Assembly: GCA_019119645.1 (NCBI GenBank)
Contig: DWWR01000015.1
Location: 1 to 64,000, forward strand
DNA: 64,000 nt
Direction: 5' to 3'
Source: Anaerobutyricum faecale
Lineage (GTDB): Bacteria; Bacillota; Clostridia; Lachnospirales; Lachnospiraceae
The notes under the pieces: generated by a model
Seen by the model: the letters and a program-made list of their open reading frames with translations, nothing else
Told to the model about the DNA's origin: nothing
Databases searched by the model: none
Made by a program: the position numbers and the translations under genes
In this document: in pieces, positions 36,101-44,785 of the stretch
Numbering within the stretch: the stretch's first letter is position 1
Layout of the letters: the number at the start of each line of letters is the position of its first letter

Positions 36101-39100
36101 TGTACGGATATTCTCTGTAACTTCCGTTCCGTTTACAGACCATTTTCCTACTACATAACCTTTATCCGGGGTAACCTTAAATGTCACCACAGAATCACGG
36201 TAAACACTCGTCAGAGTGCCACTTTCCACAGGGGTCGGTTCACCACCTGCCGGTTCCTTGTAGTCCTCATCACCCAGTCTGTCAACAGAAGCTGTCATCT
36301 TGCCATAGGTTCCGTCACCCAGGTCATGGAGACTGTATTCCACGTCAACGCAAGGAATAATGGTCTTGAAGGTAACTTCTACTGTAACATTCTCTTTGAA
36401 ACCTTCGCTGCCCGGGATCACAGTCAGAAGGGTATCTGCACTGTTTTCAATAGCACTCTTTGTATAGGTGATCGTTTCGCTGGCAGTTTCATCTGTGGCT
36501 TCCACGTCGCCCTCTTTTACAGTGATCGTATCAATCTCATAGCCTTTATCCGGAGAGATTGTCAGTTCAATCTCGTCTGTGCGGTACTTATCCAGGTAAG
36601 CTCCGCTGTCCAGTTCTTTACAGCTGATCTCACCGTTGACATTTTCATCGTCGGCTGTCGGCGAATAGGTCAGGGTCGGACGTTTCTCGACATGCAGGGT
36701 TACCCATGTTTCATTGGAAAGGCTGTTCAATGTCCATGTTGTCGCATCTTTGCCTTCCGCTACGGTTGTTCCATCTCCACCGCCGGCTCCCTGTTTCAAT
36801 GACCAGCTTGCCACCTGATACTGGGTTGGAAGATTCGTCTCAAATTCTACCGGAATATATGCAGTATAAGAATCTCCTGATTTGAGACTGACATCTGACC
36901 ACGATGCAGTTATGATATTTTCTCCCGTTACAATCTTATTATCTTCATCGCGTACTTCAAAATGAATCGGGTACGTTTTCTGTTCGGACACGAGAATCTC
37001 TATATGAAGATTATTCTGGACATTAGATACTACATAGGATGGCGTATTTCCAGATACAACTTCATAAGAAGTATCGTCTGCATTATAGACTCTCCACTCG
37101 CGAACAATGCTGTTCGGTGCCAAATTTGCTTTAAATGTCACCTCCGAACCCTTCTTTGCCGTACCATCACTGGTCAAACCTTCCACACTGATGCTGCTTC
37201 CAGTTGCCGGATTGCCACTGTCTGCTACGACCGAAGTGTTTACCGTATAAAATTCTTCTTCTTCAAATTCTACACTGACAATCACATCACTGTTCATATT
37301 TTCAATATCCAGCGTGTTCTTTGAATAAACTGAACCGTCTTCATTTTTCTGGGTATCAGATTCACTACCTGCTTTTGAAATATTCCACTGTTTAACTACA
37401 TAACCTTTTTCCGGTTCCGCAGTCAGACGAATACTCTTACCCGCCGGTACAATTTCCGGAGATGTCAACGAAGTTTCAGCCACTTCTCCATTTTCCATGT
37501 ACTGTGCTGTTATTGTTCCATTTGCTCCGGCAGAGAATGCCAGTTCATAAGAAGATGGAGTAAAGCTTACCTTTACTTCAATATTCTTTCTTATTGCAGA
37601 GACAACAAGCTGATTACCATTTATAGTGTAATCTTCTCCTTCCTTTAAAGCGACGCCTCCTGCTGAAACCGTCCATTTTTCCACCTGGAAGTTTTCATCC
37701 GGATATGCCACAAAGGTCAGCTTCGTTCCCTCCGTTACGGTTGTCCCGGAATTATACAGGCTCAGGTTGTCTCCGAAATAGCCGTAGATGCTTCCATTGG
37801 CACCAGCCTGATAATTTGCATAATATACGCCTGCCGCAATACTATACAGACCTTTTTGCAAGGTTGTGTCATACCTGGCAAGGAATTTTTGCACGCTGTC
37901 TGTATAAGAAATGTTTCCTTTTTCATCCGCCTCTTTTGTCTTATAACTTAGAGCAGTAATATAATCACCTGCTCCGGAACTTTCTGTCAATTCCGGTGTT
38001 GATGAAATATCCACAATATCGCTATAAGGGAAATCATCTCTGTCTCCAGGCAGTATTGCAGTTTGCTCATCAGGTTCATAGCCTGTATACTGGACTTTTA
38101 TTCCATCAACCGTTGGGATTTTCTCTTCACCTGCGTCACTGGATATCTCCAGTTTTGTCGGAGCCGTCATTGTAATCGGACGTTTTTGAACATTCAAAGA
38201 TTTTGTTGCCTGTTTTCCGCTTTCCACAACCGTCGCTGTGAAAGTATGCGTTCCAGGAACTTCAGGAATATAAGATCCGTCTGGAATATCCTTTTCCTCA
38301 AGGACTCCATCCTTCATATATTCCACATGATAGTTAACTGCTGTACCCTGTGCTAAATCTTTTAAAACTACATTTCCGTCTTCTCCGACTTCGGTTTCTT
38401 TTACCGCCAGATCTATCGTATCACCATAGACGATATCACTGTTTTCACTTTCAATAACATATCCGGCGTCACTCTGTGGTCCGCTGACTGCATAATATGT
38501 CGCAGATCCGCTGGATGTATTCAACATACTATTACCGCTAAAGGTAGCAGTAATCGTATAATCTCCGGCTGTTTTCGGTGTCCAGGTTGCCGTTGCCGTT
38601 CCTTTTCCTGTCGTGTTCTCTGTCACGTTAGCAGAAACTGTCGTCACATCTCCGGTCTGATTATTGAGAATCTGGAAGGTCACCTGTCCACTCACAGATT
38701 TTCCTTCACTTTCTGAAACTACCTCCGCAGTCAAAGTGACAGCGTCTCCATCTTTATAAGTGTATGTAACCGATTGCTGTGTCTCTTCAACTTTTTCCGC
38801 TTCATCCGCAGGCTTCACGGTATAGGTTTCGTCTTCATCTGTCAGATTATCTGACTGTATCAGATATATCTCAACCATTTGCGTTGTCGTTCCATCTCCA
38901 TCTGGTACAGTAACTTCCTGATAGTAACGAACCGTTCCATTCCCATCTGTTGTCTGGTATACTTTCAGATTCGGATTGTTAAGTGCCTGCCATACTTGAT
39001 AAGTTACTCCATCTTTTAATATGCTTCCTGGATCAGAAGAATAAAGCGCAGTAATCGTATATTCATTATCTTTATTCGTCCATGGTGTCATCTTACCATT

Positions 39101-42100
39101 AACAATCTGATAATAAGATTTATCTTCCTGGGAATCTTTTTTGGTATAAAGCATTAATGCTTCATAATTTCCGTCAGGCATACTGCCTTTTTCTGCCTGC
39201 CAGCATAGATACTCCTCCTCTGCACCTTTCTCATCTTCTGTTTCTACCTCATAGCTATGAATCTTCTGCTCTGTTCCGGTCAGCTCATCCGGATTGATGT
39301 TTTCAATCGGCACAAGTTTATCATCATCTCCTTTGGAAGCAAAATAAGCATCTGCTCTGGCCAGAGGAATCCTACCATCTGCTGTGTAAGTGCCGTCTCC
39401 TGTTAGTTTCAGGTTTTTCAGCACATAATACTGATTATCTTCCTGCGAACGGTAAATAAATTCTGGATTCGGGTTGTCCAGTGTATTCTTATATTCCTGA
39501 TAAGATGCCGTGTTTTCTCCAATAGTAACGGTGATTGTTTTTACAACTTCTTGCGTTTCCTCTGTCGTAGTTGTCACGGTATAATCCGCATTACCAGTAT
39601 TCTTTCCATTCTGCAATGCTGTCACCGTTGTTGCAGTATCTGCTTTATTCACAGTTAAAAGACGAGCTTCACTGTAAGCATAAGACCTGCTTCCATTCTG
39701 AATTTCCGACACAACACACCGATAACGGTTTCCATCCATATCCTTCGTTACATTATTCAAAGTTAAAGTGCTGGAACCCGTACGGAAATTTTTCCAATTT
39801 GTCGTTCCCGCTTCCCGTACCTGCCAGGAATAGGTCAACCCTGTGTCCACACCCTGGGATGGCGTTGCATTCACCGTAAAAGATGCCGTGTCTCCCGGAC
39901 ACACACTAACGTCCGGACTCATACTATTTATGGTTAGACTTGAACCGCCTCTTAGCGTCGTCCCTGTCACTAAAGGCGAATACTCCGAAGCAATCCTATC
40001 TCCATTTTCATCTATTCCTACGGAACGAATCGCTAACGTATATGAATTACCTGGGTCCAGGTTTTTATATGTAAAAGTATCTTCACTGCCATCCAAAGTA
40101 GCAATCAACGAATATCCACTGTCTGCTACGCTATCCTCAAAATACTGATATATTTCATAATTGACCGGACGACGTACGCCGTGATCCCAGCTAATGGTGA
40201 TGGAGTCCTCTGTCACAGTATCCACCGCAACGTTTTGCGGAAGGCTTGGCGGTTCAACAACATGATCAACAAGATATCCCAATACCGGAACATCGGTTCC
40301 GCCGATATTAGCGCGCCACGTTCCAAATTTCCATCTGAAAGAATAAGGATATTCCGAAGAAGGAGGATTTGCTACCGTTCCTGATTTCTCTACATCTTTA
40401 TATTCAAAGGTAGTGGTACCGCCTCCCCAGCCACCTCCGGCAGATACACCGCCTCCGGCCTCGGCGACCAAAACATCTCCTTTTACGCCCACTTTCAGTT
40501 CAAAACTGTTATTATATGTCTGACTGGAACTACTCTGGCTTCCTGTTGTAATGCGCTGAGTTGTCGCCGCAGTTGTGGCGCCAGATACACTGCTGTTAAA
40601 ATTCGCAGCTCCTGTGAAATCCTGCAATCCTGCCGCAGAACTATTGTAAGTACTTGGCTGTCCCGGCGTAGAACTAAGGACATTGTCACTGATTACTTTA
40701 TCTTTCATGGAGTCGTCATTTTGGGCCAGAGTATTATATTCATTCAGCTCCATTACACTGTAAATCGGATCATCCTGAATCCCCACTGTCATCTTATAGG
40801 AAGAACCTCCTCCGGCAGGGTAGACATCATAGTAATACAGAGTAACCGGTGTTCGGTAGAGCACCACACTGTCCTCCATAAAACCGCCTTCAAACTGAAT
40901 GCCATATTCAATGGTTGTCTCTTCTTCATATTCCCATTGCCATTCATGGGTATAGGCCGCTTCCGTCGTCAACTTCGCCACAAGCCCCAATGGAATCTCC
41001 GCACTTAGGAACACACCTGCCTCCGCAGACTTGGTAGATGAAGTACTCTCTCCACTTCCCGTTGTCTTTCCAAAGGTTGTCGCTCCTGTATTGTCCGGAT
41101 AGCTGTCTTTTAAATCTTCAAAATATGGAGCAGCCTGCAAAACAGCCAGCACATTCACATTAGTATAAGTGTATTCCTTTGAAGAATATTTCATCGTATC
41201 CGTATCATCATCGGCATCCACAGCAGCCAGCGACACAAACAGATGATCATCGGAATCTTCATGATAATGCACATACTGCCAGTGTTTATCATAATAATCT
41301 CCCGGCTCTGTAATCTCATTATCTCCCGAACCGGTTGTTTTGGTACCTTTTCCCATGACATTGAGAACATAGAAGCAGTCGTCCGTTGCCATCTGCTTAT
41401 AACCTGTTGTGTAATATACTTGTTCAATTCCCAGCGCATTACCATCAAAATTGCCAGCTACCGCTGTCTCCATCCATGTATTACTAATGATATAACCATC
41501 AATTCCATCATCGGATGACTGGTATTTGCTATACACATGATCGTAAACAAATTCACTGGTATCGTAAAAAAACATGTTTCCTTCCAGAAATACTCCCTCT
41601 TTACTGTTACGACCGTCGATTGCCACACAAGTAAGCGCCGGAGGGGCCTGTACCGTATCGCCCGTATACAATCCATCATCGACAAAATTATTCATATCAA
41701 CGGTAGAAACCGGTCCCATGCTCATCTTTCCAGTTTTTGTATTATATGCCAGCGTCGTCATGGCAAAATTTTCTCCATTTAAATCATCGCTGGTAGCACT
41801 GGTCGTATAGTAACCGGCAACAACAATCTCCGGAAATCCATTATAATCAATATCTCCCGCTGCACAGGAAGCAGTTCTCAAATAAGTAACACCATTATTC
41901 ATTTTAAAGGAATCACCCCATTGGGTCATCTTATCTCCTGACAATTTAAAAATGGCCAGACTTGAACTGCGGTCTTTGATACTTTTCGTATCACTGTCAT
42001 CATGTAAATCAGCAAAAGAGCCCAACACAACCAGCTCATCTTTGCCATCTCTGTCCAAATCTGCTGCTTCCAGAGACCCCTGCACCATAGCTCGCTCTAT

Positions 42101-42835
42101 TCTGCCGTCATTGGTAAATTTTGAGGAAACATAGGCTCCTTCCATGAAAGTATTATAATAGATATTTTCCTGTCCTGTTATTTCAGAAAATGTACCATTC
42201 GTGTTGGCGTCAAGAATCTTCACATACGGTTCACCTCGTTTAGGTACATAAACCGCAATCTCATCAGTTCCGTCACCATCGAAATCTCCTGCCGTCAGAT
42301 TAAAGAAACTGGTGTACTCCCACTGTTCAATTTTGTCAAACCAATCCAAATCATTTCCACTAAATTCCTCAAGTACGAAATCTGAAGATTTCTGTTTTGT
42401 CCTAGTGTTATAACTCCAGACTATAATCTCATCTCTTTGCAGCCCGACCATGGCTACCATATAATCATGACCGCTGCCTGCAGGATCATACGCCTTGGAT
42501 ACTACAAAATCCGCCGCGCATTCTGAATTTCTGCTTTCAATGGTAACTTGTTTTCCCGAAGACAAACCATTGCCTTCCGACGGTTTTACGTCATTCCAGT
42601 AGCTTACATTCATAGATTCGTCGGCAGAACGGAATACAAACGGCTCCATTATTGGATTAATGGCTGTATATCCTTTTCCATACGGATTCGCCCCGTCATT
42701 CGCATGAAAGTCCGACGGTGTTTCCGTGTTGAATCCATACTGGTCTGTGGCTGCTTCTGTTTTCAGGGGATTCTGAAAAAGAATCGGAGCCACCAGACAG
42801 CATACGATCAAAATTGCTATCAGTTTTTTCCTCAC
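33173..42835 (-). CDS. Giant exported FG-GAP / InlB-repeat protein with possible pore-like segment
   Basis: A 3220-residue exported protein. Approximate layout: signal peptide 1-28; FG-GAP/VCBS beta-propeller repeats 100-560 with calcium-type motifs DFDGDGTDE (near 188), DLDRDGKDE (near 260) and DIDYNGFPE (near 330); a Ser/Thr-rich amphipathic beta segment 590-850; fibronectin type III 865-960; an Ig-like domain 965-1065; bacterial Ig domain 1355-1440; a long array of InlB B-like repeats 1750-2900, many ending in a KGYVVxxW-like core; a paired-cysteine segment (CTEDGYT, CKDCG, CSRCG) near 2955-3010; a further fibronectin domain; a C-terminal Big_2-like domain. No LPXTG-type anchor. The GTG start has AAAGGAG 6 bp upstream. 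Likely binds host or plant glycan or protein; function inferred only from modules. Confidence 0.85.
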   Translation of the reverse strand: MRKKLIAILIVCCLVAPILFQNPLKTEAATDQYGFNTETPSDFHANDGANPYGKGYTAINPIMEPFVFRSADESMNVSYWNDVKPSEGNGLSSGKQVTIESRNSECAADFVVSKAYDPAGSGHDYMVAMVGLQRDEIIVWSYNTRTKQKSSDFVLEEFSGNDLDWFDKIEQWEYTSFFNLTAGDFDGDGTDEIAVYVPKRGEPYVKILDANTNGTFSEITGQENIYYNTFMEGAYVSSKFTNDGRIERAMVQGSLEAADLDRDGKDELVVLGSFADLHDDSDTKSIKDRSSSLAIFKLSGDKMTQWGDSFKMNNGVTYLRTASCAAGDIDYNGFPEIVVAGYYTTSATSDDLNGENFAMTTLAYNTKTGKMSMGPVSTVDMNNFVDDGLYTGDTVQAPPALTCVAIDGRNSKEGVFLEGNMFFYDTSEFVYDHVYSKYQSSDDGIDGYIISNTWMETAVAGNFDGNALGIEQVYYTTGYKQMATDDCFYVLNVMGKGTKTTGSGDNEITEPGDYYDKHWQYVHYHEDSDDHLFVSLAAVDADDDTDTMKYSSKEYTYTNVNVLAVLQAAPYFEDLKDSYPDNTGATTFGKTTGSGESTSSTKSAEAGVFLSAEIPLGLVAKLTTEAAYTHEWQWEYEEETTIEYGIQFEGGFMEDSVVLYRTPVTLYYYDVYPAGGGSSYKMTVGIQDDPIYSVMELNEYNTLAQNDDSMKDKVISDNVLSSTPGQPSTYNSSAAGLQDFTGAANFNSSVSGATTAATTQRITTGSQSSSSQTYNNSFELKVGVKGDVLVAEAGGGVSAGGGWGGGTTTFEYKDVEKSGTVANPPSSEYPYSFRWKFGTWRANIGGTDVPVLGYLVDHVVEPPSLPQNVAVDTVTEDSITISWDHGVRRPVNYEIYQYFEDSVADSGYSLIATLDGSEDTFTYKNLDPGNSYTLAIRSVGIDENGDRIASEYSPLVTGTTLRGGSSLTINSMSPDVSVCPGDTASFTVNATPSQGVDTGLTYSWQVREAGTTNWKNFRTGSSTLTLNNVTKDMDGNRYRCVVSEIQNGSRSYAYSEARLLTVNKADTATTVTALQNGKNTGNADYTVTTTTEETQEVVKTITVTIGENTASYQEYKNTLDNPNPEFIYRSQEDNQYYVLKNLKLTGDGTYTADGRIPLARADAYFASKGDDDKLVPIENINPDELTGTEQKIHSYEVETEDEKGAEEEYLCWQAEKGSMPDGNYEALMLYTKKDSQEDKSYYQIVNGKMTPWTNKDNEYTITALYSSDPGSILKDGVTYQVWQALNNPNLKVYQTTDGNGTVRYYQEVTVPDGDGTTTQMVEIYLIQSDNLTDEDETYTVKPADEAEKVEETQQSVTYTYKDGDAVTLTAEVVSESEGKSVSGQVTFQILNNQTGDVTTVSANVTENTTGKGTATATWTPKTAGDYTITATFSGNSMLNTSSGSATYYAVSGPQSDAGYVIESENSDIVYGDTIDLAVKETEVGEDGNVVLKDLAQGTAVNYHVEYMKDGVLEEKDIPDGSYIPEVPGTHTFTATVVESGKQATKSLNVQKRPITMTAPTKLEISSDAGEEKIPTVDGIKVQYTGYEPDEQTAILPGDRDDFPYSDIVDISSTPELTESSGAGDYITALSYKTKEADEKGNISYTDSVQKFLARYDTTLQKGLYSIAAGVYYANYQAGANGSIYGYFGDNLSLYNSGTTVTEGTKLTFVAYPDENFQVEKWTVSAGGVALKEGEDYTINGNQLVVSAIRKNIEVKVSFTPSSYELAFSAGANGTITAQYMENGEVAETSLTSPEIVPAGKSIRLTAEPEKGYVVKQWNISKAGSESDTQKNEDGSVYSKNTLDIENMNSDVIVSVEFEEEEFYTVNTSVVADSGNPATGSSISVEGLTSDGTAKKGSEVTFKANLAPNSIVREWRVYNADDTSYEVVSGNTPSYVVSNVQNNLHIEILVSEQKTYPIHFEVRDEDNKIVTGENIITASWSDVSLKSGDSYTAYIPVEFETNLPTQYQVASWSLKQGAGGGDGTTVAEGKDATTWTLNSLSNETWVTLHVEKRPTLTYSPTADDENVNGEISCKELDSGAYLDKYRTDEIELTISPDKGYEIDTITVKEGDVEATDETASETITYTKSAIENSADTLLTVIPGSEGFKENVTVEVTFKTIIPCVDVEYSLHDLGDGTYGKMTASVDRLGDEDYKEPAGGEPTPVESGTLTSVYRDSVVTFKVTPDKGYVVGKWSVNGTEVTENIRTDKTANDTFAYTITAEDTTPVRVVAQLEQVGNKLTFGAESVLDKEVAGGTVTAFNNQTQKAFYSGNTLTADSSITFTAQASEGYELTGWKVNDELVANEKGNTFKTTVEADSLTNVKAVFDRVPYTVTWSAEGGTVEVKNTTDDAAVTSGSQVRGGRELTFTATPEKGMEFKGWTVTGAEVTDGQLTASPLTLKLENNVTVKAAFAKKSDCTVTFESNDETMGTVTATAGLETQQAITSGDSVPSNHKVIFTAVPKDGYLVEGWYSSEEEMNKEDGKPIEGTKYEQTEYTLDALEDNTTVYVKFEKIPSYDITIGQDGKGEGSLKVFLNDKEVNLNDGKISAPRHSKVSVTATPKNEYSLFTAWNGEASTSDTYTIEDVTESTSITATFSTAEVVTVCFDIPKGAAETDAEVTVGSGDDYEAYRPVGAVNTGVQVIRGKNVRFSITPPEGKMIDTWTVTYENGSVDPDAGSHGLDNVMMLDNLEKSATVTVTLKDIEAYEIPEAKEYDIDADGSPDYTIGNLVRIPDTLPDAEAGGEDYTNKVRENGDVTLTVTPAEGKWIKDIRLAEEEESGETAILRSNSQTETNILKSTKNEDGSWDVTVSNITRDIKLLVETGNYYTLTIDNAKNGSITARDSAGNAVVNGGRIMEGDSITLTAAPAKHYRLAAWGGDAAEAGTASGNAAEITLKNIESDIRISAEFAMTEHTNTEIRGAKDATCTEDGYTGDTYCKDCGTLVAKGKVIKALGHTYTSKVTQEATTRKAGVITYTCSRCGHTYTESIEALPKPIVPKPLKAGRNKIRLSWNKVKGADGYIIYAETCNTTSKKKEKTVKKVKTVVSANRSTWTHKKLRSNTWYKYQIKAFELVNGKRVVLSTTPILHAVTSGDSRYANPVKVKVQKAKVSVKAGKKKKIKASVVIPQNKICRWHCDKIRYIVEDTKIATVNKKGVIKAKKKGKTVVYAIAQNGVSKKITVTVK

Positions 42836-42997
42836 ATTTTTCTCCTTTCTTTCCTGTACATCTTATGTCCGGGAATATTTTCTTTTCCAAAAAATCTGCC
42901 AAAACGATCCCCGGACAAATTTATTTATTATATTTTATATTTTATCATAGAAAACATTTCCTGCGGAATGTGTTCAGGCACTATTCGTGTCGTTTAG

Positions 42998-43013
42998 GGT
43001 ACAGGAATGTACC
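42998..43013. promoter_or_regulatory. Palindrome GGTACA-GGAA-TGTACC upstream of the FG-GAP gene
   Basis: A perfect 6-bp inverted repeat with a 4-bp centre, about 165 bp upstream of the FG-GAP start. An AT-rich stretch with TATAAT and TATGAT (about 42925-42950) lies between and may contain the promoter, though I see no convincing -35. ACATTCC, part of this site on the minus strand, recurs near 42970. Confidence 0.4.
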
Positions 43014-43044
43014 TGGTCTCTGTCTCTGATTTTTACAAAAATAA

Positions 43045-43072
43045 AAAGCATGACCGTTTGTTGTCATGCTTT
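43045..43072 (-). terminator. Terminator of the LytTR regulator gene
   Basis: AAAGCATGAC / GTCATGCTTT, 10-bp perfect stem, 8-nt loop, followed on the minus strand by TTATTTTT. It separates the regulator from the FG-GAP gene. Confidence 0.85.
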
Positions 43073-43104
43073 GTCATTTTTATATCATTATTTCCCCGTG
43101 ATCA

Positions 43105-43827
43105 TCATTGATGTCGGTTCAGAAATCCGACCAGCTCATGCTGGAAATCTTTATAAAATTTACGCCCGATGGGCAGCCAGTCTCCGTCATCCAGATGCAG
43201 GCGGGTCTTTTTGATCTCCCGCACGTGCTCCAGGTTGACAATGTAACTGTTATGACAGCGGGCAAATCTTTCTCTTGGAAGAACTTCTTCCATATAGCGG
43301 AGCGAGGATGGGAAGTGAATCTCTCTGTCCCTTTGAAAAATTTTAACACTGTGATTTTCTCCCGCCTCCATGTATATGATGTCCGGTAACGAGAGCGAAA
43401 GCGTCCTGCTTCCTTTTTTTAATACTACCGTCTGCCGGGTATGATTGATCTCCCAGTCCAGACATAAGGCGCTTTCCAGTTTTTCTTTGCTTACCGGCTT
43501 CAAAAGAAAATAGATCGGCTGAACCGTATATCCTTCCAGTAAATAATCTTCATATCCTGTCATGAAAATAATACTTACCCGGTTATGTCCGGCCCGGAGC
43601 TTTTTGGCCAGCTCCATTCCTGTCATTTCATCCATTTCAATATCCAGAATCAGCAGATCGAATGCATCTTTTTTCTTGTTTAATACAGCCTCCAGGTCTT
43701 TCGCAGAAGAAAAAGAAGAAATGTCATAAGTAATCTTATGGTCTGTCAGGATATCTTCACAGAAACCGCATACCTCTTCTCTGATCAAAGAACTATCCTC
43801 ACATATTGCCAAATGATATGGAACCAT
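43105..43827 (-). CDS. LytTR-family response regulator, orphan
   Basis: A 240-residue two-domain regulator. The receiver domain (1-120) has acidic E10-D11, phospho-acceptor D62 (LILDIEMD), T90 (FMTGY) and K110 (LLKPV). The LytTR DNA-binding domain (about 130-235) has the family's FARCHNSYIVNLEHV and PIGRKFYK stretches. Members (AgrA, VirR, ComE) usually pair with a histidine kinase of the AgrC type and control secreted or surface factors. No kinase is present here. The gene has its own promoter and terminator. Being immediately upstream of the 38-kb surface island makes that island a natural candidate target, by inference only. Confidence 0.9.
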   Translation of the reverse strand: MVPYHLAICEDSSLIREEVCGFCEDILTDHKITYDISSFSSAKDLEAVLNKKKDAFDLLILDIEMDEMTGMELAKKLRAGHNRVSIIFMTGYEDYLLEGYTVQPIYFLLKPVSKEKLESALCLDWEINHTRQTVVLKKGSRTLSLSLPDIIYMEAGENHSVKIFQRDREIHFPSSLRYMEEVLPRERFARCHNSYIVNLEHVREIKKTRLHLDDGDWLPIGRKFYKDFQHELVGFLNRHQ

Positions 43828-43853
43828 ATCATCCCCTCCTTCCCACTGGATAC

Positions 43854-43882
43854 ATTATACATTTTTCTTTTTGTTTCTTCAA
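43854..43882 (-). promoter_or_regulatory. Promoter of the LytTR regulator
   Basis: On the minus strand TTGAAG, 17 bp, TATAAT. Transcription would start about 20 nt before the ATG, which has AGGAGG 9 bp upstream. Confidence 0.75.
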
Positions 43883-43954
43883 ATCATTTTTTTGTAACTT
43901 TTTTGTAATGTTTTTCTTATTTCTGCAGACTGGAACTGATATTTTTGCGGCATT

Positions 43955-44689
43955 TTATAAACTGCCTGCCAGATAGTTCCTGATTTCCCTGATCTCCTGT
44001 TCCAGCTGTTTTTGCCGCTGCTCCCGTTTTGCGGCATTTTGTTCCGGATTCTTCTGAGATTGGTTTTTGATCCCTGTCATCTGCTCCAGGATCGTTTTCT
44101 TTTTGTCCATTTCTTTCTGAAGATATGTGAGCAGCACCGGATTTCTCTCCCGAAGCAGACAGGCCCCGTATGTATAGCTGAATGCATCGGGGTAATGCTC
44201 CGGCTGTCCGTCAGCCGCCGGAAGGGCCTTTATGACCACATAATATTTTCCGTCTTCTTTTAAAAACCATTCCTTCTCGATATGATACCCATAGTCATGA
44301 AGCAGACGGCGCACTTTGAACCATTCGGACTGGGGCTGGAGAATCAATTCCCTGCCCGCAGACAAAAACTGAGATGCTTCCCTCAGGATCCGGCAGATCA
44401 ATTCTCCTCCCATCCCTGCGATGATGATGGTATCCGCCTCTTCCGGCGACAGCTTTAAAAGACCGTCGCTGAGTCTTGTCTCGATCCTGCCAGAGAGCAT
44501 CTCCTGTTTGATATGTTCCGCCGCCCGGGCCAGGGGGCCTTTGTTGACATCCATGGCGTAGGCTTTCGGGCATACTCCCTTTTTCACAAGATAAATAGGG
44601 ATATACCCGTGGTCCGTGCCCACATCGGCAATCCTGTTTCCCGGGGTCACCGCCATGGCGACGGTCTGTAAACGTTTTGATAATTCCAT
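43955..44689 (-). CDS. trmK: tRNA (adenine(22)-N(1))-methyltransferase
   Basis: A 244-residue class I SAM-dependent methyltransferase of the TrmK (YqfN) family, which makes m1A22 in tRNA. SAM-binding motif I is DVGTDHGYIPIYL (near 22-34), a second acidic residue sits in AYAMDVNKG, and IIIAGMGGELI is the family signature. The C-terminal third is a charged coiled-coil-like tail (about 190-244), as in other members. It lies 96 bp after rpoD, the conserved Firmicutes order dnaG-rpoD-trmK; the usual next gene (yqfO/Nif3) is missing. Confidence 0.92.
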   Translation of the reverse strand: MELSKRLQTVAMAVTPGNRIADVGTDHGYIPIYLVKKGVCPKAYAMDVNKGPLARAAEHIKQEMLSGRIETRLSDGLLKLSPEEADTIIIAGMGGELICRILREASQFLSAGRELILQPQSEWFKVRRLLHDYGYHIEKEWFLKEDGKYYVVIKALPAADGQPEHYPDAFSYTYGACLLRERNPVLLTYLQKEMDKKKTILEQMTGIKNQSQKNPEQNAAKREQRQKQLEQEIREIRNYLAGSL

Positions 44690-44785
44690 CTCTTTTTCTC
44701 CGTATTTAACGTGTATTTCTATAATGCGTCTTGTTGTGATATATCGTTTTATCTTCCTGACAGGATCTCAAAGGCAGGGATCCTC

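Noticed and set aside
33779..36802. 1007-codon plus-strand open frame
   Set aside because: It lies wholly antisense to the FG-GAP protein gene, has no ribosome site, and its translation is Cys/Ser/Arg-rich without domains; it is a mirror of the real frame.
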